DNA of 21,754 bases from an uncultured Coriobacteriaceae bacterium (GTDB taxonomy: Bacteria > Actinomycetota > Coriobacteriia > Coriobacteriales > QAMH01). The DNA is taken from assembly GCA_900556425.1 (NCBI GenBank), contig USOR01000003.1, positions 1 to 21,754 of the forward strand. The letters are read 5' to 3'. The stretch's first letter is position 1. Each line of letters begins with the position of its first letter. A program made the translations under genes and the position numbers. The notes below the pieces were generated by a model, which saw only the letters and a list, made by a program, of their open reading frames with translations, did no database searches and was not told the DNA's origin. Of this stretch, positions 8,292 through 16,173 are shown one piece after another.

Positions 8292-8403
8292 TGTCATTTC
8301 GACCGGAGGCGCGCAGCGCCGGAGTGGAGAAATCTCATCCGTTGCAATAAAAGACCGAGATTTCTCGACTACGCAGCCTTCGGCTGCTCCACTCGAAATG
8401 ACA
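8292..8403. repeat. 112-bp imperfect palindromic intergenic element (REP/MITE-like), full copy
   Basis: The outer ends TGTCATTTCGA (8292-8302) and TCGAAATGACA (8393-8403) are perfect inverted repeats. The inner GAGAAATCTC (8327-8336) and GAGATTTCTC (8357-8366) are also complementary. Each arm carries its own small hairpin: GGCGC/GCGCC at 8308-8320 and GCAGCC/GGCTGC at 8373-8387. The element lies 35 nt past the leuA stop and well before dnaB. A 47-bp half-copy with the same right arm occurs at 18353-18399, so it is a dispersed family. No transposase is encoded. In the rest of 8100-8438 I see only a short hairpin, GGAAAA/TTTTCC (8228-8246), and a GGGGC/GCCCC hairpin (8406-8422). Confidence 0.85.
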
Positions 8404-8438
8404 GGGGGGCACCTTCGGCCCCGCTCGAGACGCCGTCG

Positions 8439-10013
8439 CTAGATGTGCGCTGGGGCGTCACTACCGCTCTCGGCGCGTTGGGCGTTGCGGCGTTGCTGGT
8501 CAATCATGCGATTGAGCGCGTTGACGTAGGCCTTGCCCGAGCTCACCGTTATGTCGCGGTCGCTGCCACGACCGATGAAAATGGCTCCATCGTGATCCAT
8601 GATGCGCACCGTCACTTCGCCCAGGGCGTCAATACCACGCGTTACCGCCTTGACCGAATACTCCATGAGGTCGTTTTCTGCCTGAACGATCTTGTTGATG
8701 GCCGAGTACATGGCATCGATGGGTCCCGAGCCGATCTCGCAAGCAGTGTGCACCTCGCCAGCCTCATCGGTAATGGTCACGGTTGCCGTCGAGACAAGCG
8801 GCTGACCGCAGGAAATCTGGACGGCATCGAGACGGTAGATGGCGTTTTCGTTTCGGTCTTGCTCGCCCATGAGCGAATGCAGGTCCTCGTCGTAGACTTC
8901 CTTCTTGCTATCGGCAAGTTCGAGAAACGCAGCGTGAACCTGTTCGAACTTGTCGTCCGGAATGCCCGCGTACCCCAAATCCTCAAGGCGCTTGCGCAAG
9001 GCAGCATGCCCGCTGCGAGCAGTGAGCACGATCTGACTGCCCGAAACGCCCACGTCCTCGGGCGCGATGATTTCGTAGGTGGTGCGGTTCTTGATGACAC
9101 CATCTTGGTGGATACCCGAGCTATGAGCAAAGGCGTTTGCGCCGACCACGGCCTTGTTGGGCTGCACGTTGATACCCGTAATGGACGAGACGAGGCGGCT
9201 TGTATGCGCGAACTCGGTCGTGTTGATGTCCGTATGAGCATCAAGCTCGTCCTCGTGCATCTTGATCGCCATGACGACTTCCTCCATGGCGGTATTGCCC
9301 GCGCGCTCGCCCAGGCCGTTGATGGTGCACTCGACCTGCGTGGCGCCGTTCATCACGCCCGCGAGCGAGAGCGCAGTCGCCATGCCCAGGTCGTTGTGGC
9401 AATGCACGGAGACGCAGACGTCCTCGATGCCATTGACATGCTCCATGAGATAGCGGATGCGCTGGCCGAACTCCCATGGAACGCTGAAACCCGTGGTGTC
9501 GGGAATGTTCACGACCGTCGCACCGGCCTTGATGACGGCCTCGAGCATGCGGGCCAGATCCTCGTAAGGGGCGCGTCCGGCATCTTCGGCATAGAACTCG
9601 ACATCGTCGACGTACTTGCGGGCATGACGTACGGCGGCAACGCCTTGATCGATGGCCTCGTCGAGCGACATGCCCTTGAACTTGTAACGAAGATGCTCGG
9701 GCGAGACGCCAATGCCCGTGTGGATACGTGGGCGTGCGGCAACCTCGAGCGCCTCGGCGCACACATCGATATCATGCTCGACGGCACGCGTGAGGCCAGC
9801 GACGATGCACTGATCCCCGCAGGTAATGGCGATATCCTGGACGGACTTGAAATCACCGGGGCTCGACACGGGAAAGCCCGCCTCAATGACGTCGACATTG
9901 AGACGAAGAAGCTGCCGTGTGATGACGAGCTTTTCCTGGGCATTCATGCTTGCCCCTGGTGACTGCTCGCCATCGCGCAGCGTGGTGTCGAATATGGCGA
10001 TCTTCCTGCTCAT
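8439..10013 (-). CDS. leuA: 2-isopropylmalate synthase
   Basis: LeuA condenses 2-ketoisovalerate with acetyl-CoA, the first committed step of leucine synthesis. It has 524 residues. The catalytic TIM barrel opens with [12 protein letters not shown] and contains the metal-binding [11 protein letters not shown] and NGLGERAGN. The C-terminal roughly 130 residues ([15 protein letters not shown] to the [10 protein letters not shown] segment) form the LeuA regulatory domain where leucine normally gives feedback inhibition. ATG 10013 is chosen because GGAGG lies five nt upstream; an in-frame ATG at 10085 would force translation through a leader hairpin and is unlikely. No other leu genes are in the window. 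A homocitrate or citramalate synthase role is less likely but not excluded. Confidence 0.9.
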   Translation of the reverse strand: MSRKIAIFDTTLRDGEQSPGASMNAQEKLVITRQLLRLNVDVIEAGFPVSSPGDFKSVQDIAITCGDQCIVAGLTRAVEHDIDVCAEALEVAARPRIHTGIGVSPEHLRYKFKGMSLDEAIDQGVAAVRHARKYVDDVEFYAEDAGRAPYEDLARMLEAVIKAGATVVNIPDTTGFSVPWEFGQRIRYLMEHVNGIEDVCVSVHCHNDLGMATALSLAGVMNGATQVECTINGLGERAGNTAMEEVVMAIKMHEDELDAHTDINTTEFAHTSRLVSSITGINVQPNKAVVGANAFAHSSGIHQDGVIKNRTTYEIIAPEDVGVSGSQIVLTARSGHAALRKRLEDLGYAGIPDDKFEQVHAAFLELADSKKEVYDEDLHSLMGEQDRNENAIYRLDAVQISCGQPLVSTATVTITDEAGEVHTACEIGSGPIDAMYSAINKIVQAENDLMEYSVKAVTRGIDALGEVTVRIMDHDGAIFIGRGSDRDITVSSGKAYVNALNRMIDQQRRNAQRAESGSDAPAHI

Positions 10014-10027
10014 GACGTCCTCCCGCA

Positions 10028-10119
10028 AAATGAGACAAATCGTGCCGGGCGAGTTTTGTCTCATTTGTTTCCGGTGCCTGCTCATAATGAGACAACGTCT
10101 CTGAGCAACTGTCTCATTA
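10028..10119 (-). promoter_or_regulatory. leuA leader with two nested inverted repeats (TGAGACA/TGTCTCA)
   Basis: In the leuA mRNA sense, TAATGAGACA (10119-10110) pairs with TGTCTCATTA (10094-10085), a 10-bp perfect stem. AAATGAGACAAA (10066-10055) then pairs with TTTGTCTCATTT (10039-10028), a 12-bp perfect stem ending 14 nt before the start codon. Since all four segments share the same core, segment 1 could also pair with 4, and segment 2 with 3. GAGAC/GTCTC within 10089-10101 gives a further alternative hairpin. This could be an attenuator-like switch or a pair of operators. It is not a T-box: no AGGGTGG-type motif is present. Confidence 0.6.
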
Positions 10120-10208
10120 CGAAGCGAATACTACCCGAGCTGGGCGCAAACGCAAGGGAAGGCGAGGCGTTCATGCCCCAAGAACGAGGTCGTACCCCAC
10201 GACTGAAT

Positions 10209-10237
10209 TTACTTACCCCTCTTTTTCGCTATATATA
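10209..10237 (+). promoter_or_regulatory. Possible promoter of pntAB
   Basis: TTACTT (10209-10214) and TATATA (10232-10237) are separated by 17 nt and could be -35 and -10 boxes. Transcription would then begin at about 10244, leaving a leader of about 60 nt with GGGGAGG just before the pntA start codon. The stretch 10120-10208 between leuA and pntA shows nothing else recognisable. Motif similarity only. Confidence 0.35.
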
Positions 10238-10303
10238 TGTGCGCGTACATGCATTACCATACCCACTTGCATACAACGGGCTTTTTCGTAATGGGGAGGA
10301 AAA

Positions 10304-11842
10304 ATGCTCATAGGTATACCTCGGGAACCGAATCCCGAACAGACGCTTGTCGCAGGCACCCCAGATAGCGTCAAGAAGCTCATCAAGCTTGGCTATGACG
10401 TCGCCGTTGAATCCGGTGCCGGCGCCAAGGCAAGCTACTTCGATGACGCGTACGAGGAAGCGGGTGCGAAAATCGTGAGCCGCGAGGAGGCCTGGGGCGC
10501 CGACATCGTCGTGTGTCTCGACACTCCGCCGGATGCAGAGCTCGCTCTCATCAAGCGAGGCGCTACGCTTATCGCCCGCATGAATCCCGGCGCGAACAAG
10601 GACATCATTGGCAAGTTCGAGGAAATGGGCATCACGGCGCTCGCCATGGATATGGTGCCGCGTCTGTCGCGCTCGCAATCCCTCGACGTGCGCTCGTCAA
10701 TGGCCAACGTGGGCGGCTATCGTGCCGTCATCGAGGCGGCCAACGTCTTCGGCAGGCTCTTCACCGGCCAGGTAACCGCTGCCGGCAAGATGCCCCCGGC
10801 CCGTGTCTACGTCATCGGCGTCGGCGTCGCAGGACTGGCCGCGATCGGCACGGCAAACTCCATGGGAGCCGAAGTCTCCGCAACTGACGTGCGTGCGGAC
10901 GTCGCCGACCAGGTCGAGTCGCTCGGCGCGACCTTCGTCGAGATTCCCGTCAAGCAAGAGAGCTCGGACGGTTACGCCAAGGCCCTCGACGAGGACGAGC
11001 AGGCGCGCGTCCTCAAGGTCTACGAGGACCAAGCCGCCATCAACGACATCGTCATCACGACGGCACAGGTGCCAGGTCGTCCTGCCCCGCTGCTGCTCAC
11101 CGAGGAGGCCGTCGCCGGCATGAAGCCCGGCAGCGTCATCGTCGACATGGGCGCAAGCCCGCTTGGCGGCAACTGTGCGCTGTCCAAGCCGGGCGAGGTC
11201 GTCGTCACCGACAACGGCGTAACCATCATCGGCTACACGGACCTGCCGGGTCGTCTGCCAGGCCAGGCTTCGCAGCTCTTCGGCCAGAACATCGTCAACT
11301 TCTTCAAGCTCGCAACCCCAGGCAAAGACGGCGTGCTCGTCCTCGACGAGGACGACGAGGTCATTCGCGGCATCACCGTCACCCTCGATGGCGTTGGCAT
11401 GTGGCCGCCTCCCGCAGTTAGCGTCTCGGCAGCCCCCAAGAAGGAGGAAGCCCCGGCCGAGGCCGCCCCCATCGAGGAACCCAAGGAGAAGTCGGCATTC
11501 GCCAAGTGGTGGTGGAAGGTCGCCGCGGTACTGCTCGGCGCGGTCGTGGTCATGCTCGCCCCGCCGTCCATGACCTCGCACTTCGTCGTGCTCGAACTCG
11601 CCATCGTCGTCGGCTTCTACGTGATCGGCGGCGTGTCGCACACGCTACACACCCCGCTCATGTCGGTGACCAACGCCGTTTCGGGCATCATCATCGTGGG
11701 CGCCATCCTGCTCATCAGCTCGTCGAACCTCGTGGTCACCATTCTCGCGTTCATCGCGATGGCCGTAGCCTCCATCAACATCTTCGGCGGCTTCCTGGTG
11801 ACGCACCGAATGCTCAAGATGTTCGAGAGGAGCTCTGATTAA
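10304..11842 (+). CDS. pntA: NAD(P) transhydrogenase subunit alpha
   Basis: PntA carries the NAD(H)-binding domain of the proton-translocating transhydrogenase, which drives hydride transfer from NADH to NADP+ with proton motive force at the cell membrane. It has 512 residues, nearly the same as the E. coli subunit (510), so domain I and the first membrane segments are in one chain rather than split into PntAa and PntAb. Key signs are [14 protein letters not shown] (122-135), the NAD-binding GVGVAGLAA (172-180), and a charged Pro/Ala/Glu linker at about 378-400. About four membrane helices follow at 404-505. GGGGAGG precedes the ATG. It is two nt upstream of pntB. Confidence 0.96.
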   Translation: MLIGIPREPNPEQTLVAGTPDSVKKLIKLGYDVAVESGAGAKASYFDDAYEEAGAKIVSREEAWGADIVVCLDTPPDAELALIKRGATLIARMNPGANKDIIGKFEEMGITALAMDMVPRLSRSQSLDVRSSMANVGGYRAVIEAANVFGRLFTGQVTAAGKMPPARVYVIGVGVAGLAAIGTANSMGAEVSATDVRADVADQVESLGATFVEIPVKQESSDGYAKALDEDEQARVLKVYEDQAAINDIVITTAQVPGRPAPLLLTEEAVAGMKPGSVIVDMGASPLGGNCALSKPGEVVVTDNGVTIIGYTDLPGRLPGQASQLFGQNIVNFFKLATPGKDGVLVLDEDDEVIRGITVTLDGVGMWPPPAVSVSAAPKKEEAPAEAAPIEEPKEKSAFAKWWWKVAAVLLGAVVVMLAPPSMTSHFVVLELAIVVGFYVIGGVSHTLHTPLMSVTNAVSGIIIVGAILLISSSNLVVTILAFIAMAVASINIFGGFLVTHRMLKMFERSSD

Positions 11843-11844
11843 TC

Positions 11845-13290
11845 ATGATGAACTCCACGATTCTCGATGCTCTCGCGCACTTCGAATCACTCGCGTATCT
11901 TGTCGCAGCGCTGCTGTTCATCCTTGCGCTCGCAGGACTCTCCAAGCAAAAGACCGCCCAGCGCGGCAACTTCTTCGGCATCGCCGGCATGGTGCTGGCT
12001 CTTGTCGCCGTCATACTCGTGACGCTCGTTTCGTCCACGCAGCCCCTTGGCCCCGTTATCGGCTTCATGGCGGCAGCTATCATCATTGGCGCCATCATCG
12101 GCATCTGGCGCGCCAAGACCGTCCAGATGACCGCCATGCCGCAGCTCGTGGCGATGCTGCATTCCTTCGTGGGTGCGGCTGCCGTGCTCGTGGCCTTCGG
12201 CTCGTTCTTCACGACGCCGGGCAACCTTGCCGGCGGCGCCGAGAACGCCTACCACATGGCCGAGACCGGCCTGGCCATCTTCATCGGCGCGGTCACCTTC
12301 ACCGGTTCGATCATCGCCTATCTCAAGTTGGCGGCCCGCATCTCGGGCAAGCCGCTTACGCTGCCCGGTCGCAACATCCTCAACCTCATCATGGTCATTG
12401 CCTCGATTGCGCTCATCGTATGGTTTGCCAACACCGAGGGCGTCGATGCGGGCCTGACCCCGCTCATCATCCTGACCGTCGTCTCGCTCGTGCTTGGCCT
12501 GCACCTGGTCATGGCCATCGGTGGCGGCGACATGCCCGTCGTCATCTCGATGCTCAACTCGTACTCGGGCTGGGCTGCCGCGATGGTCGGCCTCACGCTC
12601 GGTAACGACCTGCTCATCATTACCGGCGCACTCGTCGGCTCGTCGGGCGCGTACCTCTCCTGGATCATGTGCCAGGGCATGAACCGCTCGTTCGTGTCGG
12701 TCATCCTGGGCGGCTTTGGCTCTGCGCCCACCGCATCTTCGGGCAGTAGCGCAACGCAAGGTGGCGAGCACACCGAGACGACCCCCGAGGAAGTCGCCGA
12801 ACTGCTGCGCAACGCCAAGAGCGTCGTCATCACGCCCGGCTACGGCATGGCCGTAGCTCAGGCGCAGTTCCCCGTGGCTGATCTCACGCGCAAGCTTATC
12901 GAGCGTGGCGTGGACGTGAAGTTTGGCATCCACCCGGTCGCCGGCCGCATGCCCGGCCACATGAACGTGCTGCTCGCCGAGGCCAAGGTGCCCTACGACG
13001 CGGTCTACGAGATGGACGAGATCAACGATGACTGGGGCGACGTGGACGTCGTGCTCGTCATCGGCGCGAACGACACCGTGAACCCGTCAGCCGCGACCGA
13101 ACCAGGCAGCCCCATCGCCGGCATGCCGGTGCTGCACGTCTGGGAGGCCGGCAAGGTCATCGTCTCCAAGCGCAAGATGGGCTCCGCCGGTTATTCCGGC
13201 GTGGATAACCCGCTGTTCTACAACGAGAACACCGACATGCTCCTAGGCGACGCCAAGGACAGCGTCGACGCAATCATCGCCGCGCTATAA
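11845..13290 (+). CDS. pntB: NAD(P) transhydrogenase subunit beta
   Basis: PntB supplies the rest of the membrane channel and the NADP(H)-binding domain III. It has 481 residues against about 462 in E. coli. The extra length lies in a Ser/Thr/Gly/Glu-rich linker (about 291-315) between the membrane part and domain III. The N-terminal half is a series of about nine hydrophobic helices. Domain III begins near [15 protein letters not shown] and contains [32 protein letters not shown] and [14 protein letters not shown], all family signatures. The start is ATG 11845, two nt past the pntA stop, with GAGGAG about 12 nt upstream inside pntA. A strong terminator follows the stop. Confidence 0.96.
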   Translation: MMNSTILDALAHFESLAYLVAALLFILALAGLSKQKTAQRGNFFGIAGMVLALVAVILVTLVSSTQPLGPVIGFMAAAIIIGAIIGIWRAKTVQMTAMPQLVAMLHSFVGAAAVLVAFGSFFTTPGNLAGGAENAYHMAETGLAIFIGAVTFTGSIIAYLKLAARISGKPLTLPGRNILNLIMVIASIALIVWFANTEGVDAGLTPLIILTVVSLVLGLHLVMAIGGGDMPVVISMLNSYSGWAAAMVGLTLGNDLLIITGALVGSSGAYLSWIMCQGMNRSFVSVILGGFGSAPTASSGSSATQGGEHTETTPEEVAELLRNAKSVVITPGYGMAVAQAQFPVADLTRKLIERGVDVKFGIHPVAGRMPGHMNVLLAEAKVPYDAVYEMDEINDDWGDVDVVLVIGANDTVNPSAATEPGSPIAGMPVLHVWEAGKVIVSKRKMGSAGYSGVDNPLFYNENTDMLLGDAKDSVDAIIAAL

Positions 13291-13318
13291 AGCACGAGCG
13301 ACATAGCGACGAGTAGCG

Positions 13319-13354
13319 AAGGGAGGCTGCGCAGATGCGTGGCCTCCCTTTTTT
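13319..13354 (+). terminator. Intrinsic terminator of pntAB
   Basis: AAGGGAGGC (13319-13327) pairs perfectly with GCCTCCCTT (13342-13350). An inner CGCA/TGCG pairing extends the stem, and a run of six T (13349-13354) follows. It lies 28 nt after the pntB stop codon. Confidence 0.92.
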
Positions 13355-13392
13355 AGTCGGGGTACTTCGATAGATTCAACGTAGATTTATTG

Positions 13393-13428
13393 CAAGTCTC
13401 CAAGTCCCTTGAAGGATTTGGAGACTTG
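13393..13428. other. Strong isolated hairpin after the pntAB terminator
   Basis: CAAGTCTCCAA (13393-13403) and TTGGAGACTTG (13418-13428) are a perfect 11-bp inverted repeat. The inner bases extend the stem to about 15 pairs, with one G-U pair, around the loop CTTGAA. There is no T-run on either side, so it is not a standard intrinsic terminator. It lies just before the 26-bp repeat array. It could be a remnant of a mobile palindrome or part of an unannotated RNA. Confidence 0.5.
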
Positions 13429-13450
13429 TTGGCTGAAATTCGAGAAGCTG

Positions 13451-13674
13451 GTGCGCAAAAATCGCGGATGTCTAGGATCTCCAGGAGATCCGTGCGCAGA
13501 TTTGGCAAATGTCTAGGGAATCGCACCTGTTTGGAGAACCCAAGGCCTAGACATGCGTCATTTTTGTGCACCAGGAGCACGAGAAGCCTAGACATGCGTC
13601 AAAAATGCGCACGGGCGCGCTGTGTACCCACTCGCAACGCACCCAAACTCTAGACATTCGCAACAAACCTGCGG
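13451..13674. repeat. Array of five 26-bp repeats with 41-bp spacing, in two orientations
   Basis: Copies lie at 13451-13476 and 13492-13517 (plus), and at 13546-13571, 13587-13612 and 13649-13674 (minus). Each has GTGCGCA (or a near variant) at one end, an A/T-rich centre and ATGTCTAG at the other; the three best also share GCATGTCTAGG or close variants. Start-to-start distances within each same-orientation pair are exactly 41 bp, and 62 bp between the last two, close to whole helical turns. The fifth copy is the most diverged. The array fills most of the gene-free stretch between the pntAB terminator and the DUF3810 gene. It contains no plausible gene. Confidence 0.8.
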
Positions 13675-13707
13675 GACCACTCCCCGTTTTCATCGCATCC
13701 CATCCGC

Positions 13708-13713
13708 TATGAT
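13708..13713 (+). promoter_or_regulatory. Possible -10 box giving a leaderless transcript
   Basis: TATGAT at 13708-13713 matches five of six -10 positions. The A of an ATG at 13720 lies seven nt after it, the right distance for a transcription start. If real, the transcript would begin at the start codon, as is common in actinobacteria. No clear -35 box is visible 17 nt upstream. The ATG is in a different frame from the downstream DUF3810 coding region. Confidence 0.3.
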
Positions 13714-13793
13714 GAAAGCATGAAGCAGGCGCAAGACAGAACAACGAGGAAAGACGCCCTCAAGGCAAGCTGGCGACGAGAGCTGCGGCGGCT

Positions 13794-14855
13794 GTGGTGG
13801 CTGGCATCATCGCGATCGTGCTCACCATGCTGGCACGCGCGAACCCCGATACATGCGAGCACATATTCTCGCGCGGCGTGTATCCATGGGTCTCGAGCGT
13901 GTGGGGATACCTGCCGTCGCTCACAAGCTTCTCGGTGGCGCAGTGGGTCGTTGTCATCGCCGTCGTGTCGATTGCATGCATGCTCATCTATTACATCGTG
14001 CACATCGTCACGCGCAGCGGCCAGCGCCTACGCTATCTCTACCGCATGGTCACGAGCTTTCTTGCCATCGCCTCCATCGCGTTCTTCCTGTACGCCATGC
14101 TCTGCGGACTCAACTATTACCGCTACACCTTTGCGCAAAACGAAGGCTTTGACGTCAGGGAATCCACAACGCAAGAGCTGGTCGACCTGTGCGGTGAACT
14201 CACGATCGAGCTCAATGCCGCACGTGCCGAAATCGGCGACGATATGCAGGCGCATATTGACGAGCGAGGCGGCTTTGCGGGATACGCCGTGCGCAGCGTC
14301 GACGAAATGAAAGTACTGGCGGAGCAATACACCACACTCGAGCGTCCGGTCTATTCGCAACCCAAGCCCGTCACGTTGTTCTCACAGCTCATGTCATACG
14401 GAGATATAACGGGCATGTACTTCGCGTTCACGGTGGAGAGCAACATCAACACGCTGCCGCCTTTCTACACGATTCCCGCAACCATGGGTCATGAGCTCGC
14501 ACATCAATGTGGGTACATGCGTGAAGATGAGGCGAACTTCATCGCCTACCTTGCGTGCAAACAGAGCGGAGATGCGCTCATCCGTTACAGCGGCTACTCG
14601 CTTGCGTACTCGTATGCGATTTCAGCGCTGGCGCGCACGGACGAGGGCGCGGCACGCCAGGTAGCAGCTGGGCTTTCGGATGCGGTGCGAGCCGATCGCA
14701 CGGAGAATGCGGAGTTCTGGGCGCAGTACGAGGGGGCGTTTCGCACGTTCGCCCAGCAGGCCAACGATGCGTACCTGAAGGCAAACGACCAGGCAGACGG
14801 CACGCAGAGCTACGGACGCATGGTTGACTTGCTGCTGGCAGAGCAGCGCAAATAA
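13794..14855 (+). CDS. DUF3810-family membrane protein with HELAH metallopeptidase-like motif
   Basis: Predicted membrane protein of about 353 residues. Hydrophobic segments lie at about 1-14 (cut short by the formal start), 48-70 and 85-108. The rest is a soluble domain with PATMGHELAHQCGYMREDEANF, where the HELAH and a downstream Glu resemble a zinc metallopeptidase site, as in DUF3810 proteins. The start is unclear. GTG 13794 has no ribosome binding site and falls inside the first membrane segment. In-frame codons continue upstream to a TGA at 13713 with no ATG, GTG or TTG. An ATG at 13720 in the neighbouring frame encodes a basic leader (MKQAQDRTTRKDALKA), which suggests one missing base between the two. 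The gene converges on the kinase gene. Substrate and role are unknown. Confidence 0.8.
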   Translation: MVAGIIAIVLTMLARANPDTCEHIFSRGVYPWVSSVWGYLPSLTSFSVAQWVVVIAVVSIACMLIYYIVHIVTRSGQRLRYLYRMVTSFLAIASIAFFLYAMLCGLNYYRYTFAQNEGFDVRESTTQELVDLCGELTIELNAARAEIGDDMQAHIDERGGFAGYAVRSVDEMKVLAEQYTTLERPVYSQPKPVTLFSQLMSYGDITGMYFAFTVESNINTLPPFYTIPATMGHELAHQCGYMREDEANFIAYLACKQSGDALIRYSGYSLAYSYAISALARTDEGAARQVAAGLSDAVRADRTENAEFWAQYEGAFRTFAQQANDAYLKANDQADGTQSYGRMVDLLLAEQRK

Positions 14856-14906
14856 GACAAAAGTCGCCGGGGCACTTTTGACTGGTTTCGAGACGGTTGT
14901 CTTATT
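14851..14906. terminator. Bidirectional terminator-like inverted repeat spanning both stop codons
   Basis: AATAAGACAA (14851-14860) and TTGTCTTATT (14897-14906) are a perfect 10-bp inverted repeat. The left arm contains the TAA of the DUF3810 gene. The right arm contains the first two bases of the plus-strand TTA that encodes the kinase TAA (14905-14907). Inside, CAAAAGT (14858-14864) pairs with ACTTTTG (14874-14880) around CGCCGGGGC, and this hairpin ends in a short T-run. It probably ends transcription of both convergent genes. Confidence 0.6.
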
Positions 14907-16158
14907 ACATGCCTTGCATGGCCATTTCTATTGGGACCGTGACCATGAAGGACACGATGGTGATGGCAGCCGCAACGCAGAGACAGAAGACGCGTTCGCG
15001 CCATCCGGCCACATGGGCGAAGAAGGGCACATGTCGCCGCAAGATGCGCTTATCCAGCAACAAGTAGTCGATGAACGCTGGAGCACATACGCAAAGTCCG
15101 AGATACCCAAATAGCCTGTATATGAGGGGCCTCGTGTCCATGGGCGGCGGCGCCGTGACGATGGCGTATACAGACATCGCCGTGACTGCCCCCCACACCA
15201 AGCAGATGACGACATTCCACACCATGCCAACCCAAATGGGGACGCGTGATTCTCTTTTGGCACGAGGCGTAGCTGTGGGTGTAGCAAATGAAGGCGCTAC
15301 TGGAGGATTTGGTGGTGGCAGCGGCACATCGTTTTGCTTGGACGTCCCGCGTGCCTCATTGACGGCTCGCGCAAAGGCATCGCGTAGGTCTCGCGCGCTG
15401 GCGTAACGGTCATCGGGATCAAAAGCAATTGCCTTGCAGAGTACGGCGCGAAGGGGTTGCGGAATGCGCTCGTCGTTAAACTCGCGTTGTGCAAGACCGC
15501 GCTCGGCATCATTGCCAGCCACGCAAAAGCCCAAGAGCATCCCCAGCGCAAAAACATCACTTCGTTCGTCAGTCTGGCCATAGCCAAATTGCTCGGGAGG
15601 AGCGTAGCCGCGTGTACCAAACTGTCGGGTATCGCGCTCAGCGTCTGGGTCGAAGGTGCGTGCAATGCCAAAATCAACGAGTGTGATGGCATCGTCCGAG
15701 GAGACCATAACGTTAGAGGGTTTGAGGTCTCGGTGGATGAGAAGCGGATCGAAGCTTTCATGCAGCTCCATGACTGCTTCGCAGAGCCCAGGGCCTATCG
15801 ACAGCAAGAGCTCTTGCGATGGGCCGCGCTCTGCGACACGCTCTTTGAGCGTTTGCCCGGGAACATGTTCCGTGACTACGATGCGACAATCGTCGACTAT
15901 CCCACATTCCAGAATGCGGGGAAGATGCAGGAACCTCTTGCCATCACGCTGGACGTCCCAAATTCGCTCATAGGCTTGACCCAGGCCACAATCGAGCTTG
16001 ATGCGCTTGCGAATGAAGGGGCCACGCTCAGAGCCATCTACCCCAATAAGAAAGACGCGTTCGGTCCTTTCCTGGGCGCTCTCTTTGAGCACAGCGTCCA
16101 CACGATAGCAGTCGTTGTGCTCAAGGGCATCAAGATATCCGGTGAGTTGATCTTCCAT
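14905..16158 (-). CDS. Membrane-anchored serine/threonine protein kinase
   Basis: Eukaryotic-like (Hanks-type) kinase of 417 residues. HRDLKPSN (142-149) is the catalytic loop, DFG (162-164) binds Mg, and APPEQ (186-190) closes the activation segment. The likely ATP lysine is in FIRKRIKL (48-55). The Gly-rich loop before it is poorly conserved, with no GxGxxG visible. A Pro-rich linker (278-300) leads to about three membrane helices (307-334, 346-367 and 388-410), and no PASTA repeats follow. The kinase domain should face the cytoplasm. The ATG has no ribosome binding site of its own. It follows the HTH gene stop by 15 nt in the same frame, so translation is probably coupled. Partners are likely the HTH and DUF4190-like neighbours, by inference from context. 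Confidence 0.88.
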   Translation of the reverse strand: MEDQLTGYLDALEHNDCYRVDAVLKESAQERTERVFLIGVDGSERGPFIRKRIKLDCGLGQAYERIWDVQRDGKRFLHLPRILECGIVDDCRIVVTEHVPGQTLKERVAERGPSQELLLSIGPGLCEAVMELHESFDPLLIHRDLKPSNVMVSSDDAITLVDFGIARTFDPDAERDTRQFGTRGYAPPEQFGYGQTDERSDVFALGMLLGFCVAGNDAERGLAQREFNDERIPQPLRAVLCKAIAFDPDDRYASARDLRDAFARAVNEARGTSKQNDVPLPPPNPPVAPSFATPTATPRAKRESRVPIWVGMVWNVVICLVWGAVTAMSVYAIVTAPPPMDTRPLIYRLFGYLGLCVCAPAFIDYLLLDKRILRRHVPFFAHVAGWRERVFCLCVAAAITIVSFMVTVPIEMAMQGM

Positions 16159-16173
16159 AGCAAAGCCATGGTA

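Noticed and set aside
7755..9962. A 735-codon open frame on the plus strand opposite leuA and dnaB
   Set aside because: It lies antisense to two clear genes, spans their intergenic palindrome, and its product has no recognisable motif. Long antisense frames are expected in high-GC coding sequence.
10013..10085. An N-terminal extension of LeuA from ATG 10085
   Set aside because: The extra codons are the leader hairpin in translation, while a well-placed GGAGG and the conserved family N-terminus support ATG 10013.
10014..10303. T-box riboswitch or leucine leader peptide before leuA
   Set aside because: No T-box consensus or specifier stem was found, and no short open frame rich in leucine codons with a ribosome binding site is evident.
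13353..13653. Open frames of 80 codons (minus) and 87 codons (plus) between pntB and the DUF3810 gene
   Set aside because: Both are made of the 26-bp repeats and the hairpin, lack ribosome binding sites and show no protein-like composition.
13451..13674. CRISPR array
   Set aside because: The copies are in both orientations, vary in their centres and have only about 15-nt gaps, and no cas gene is present.
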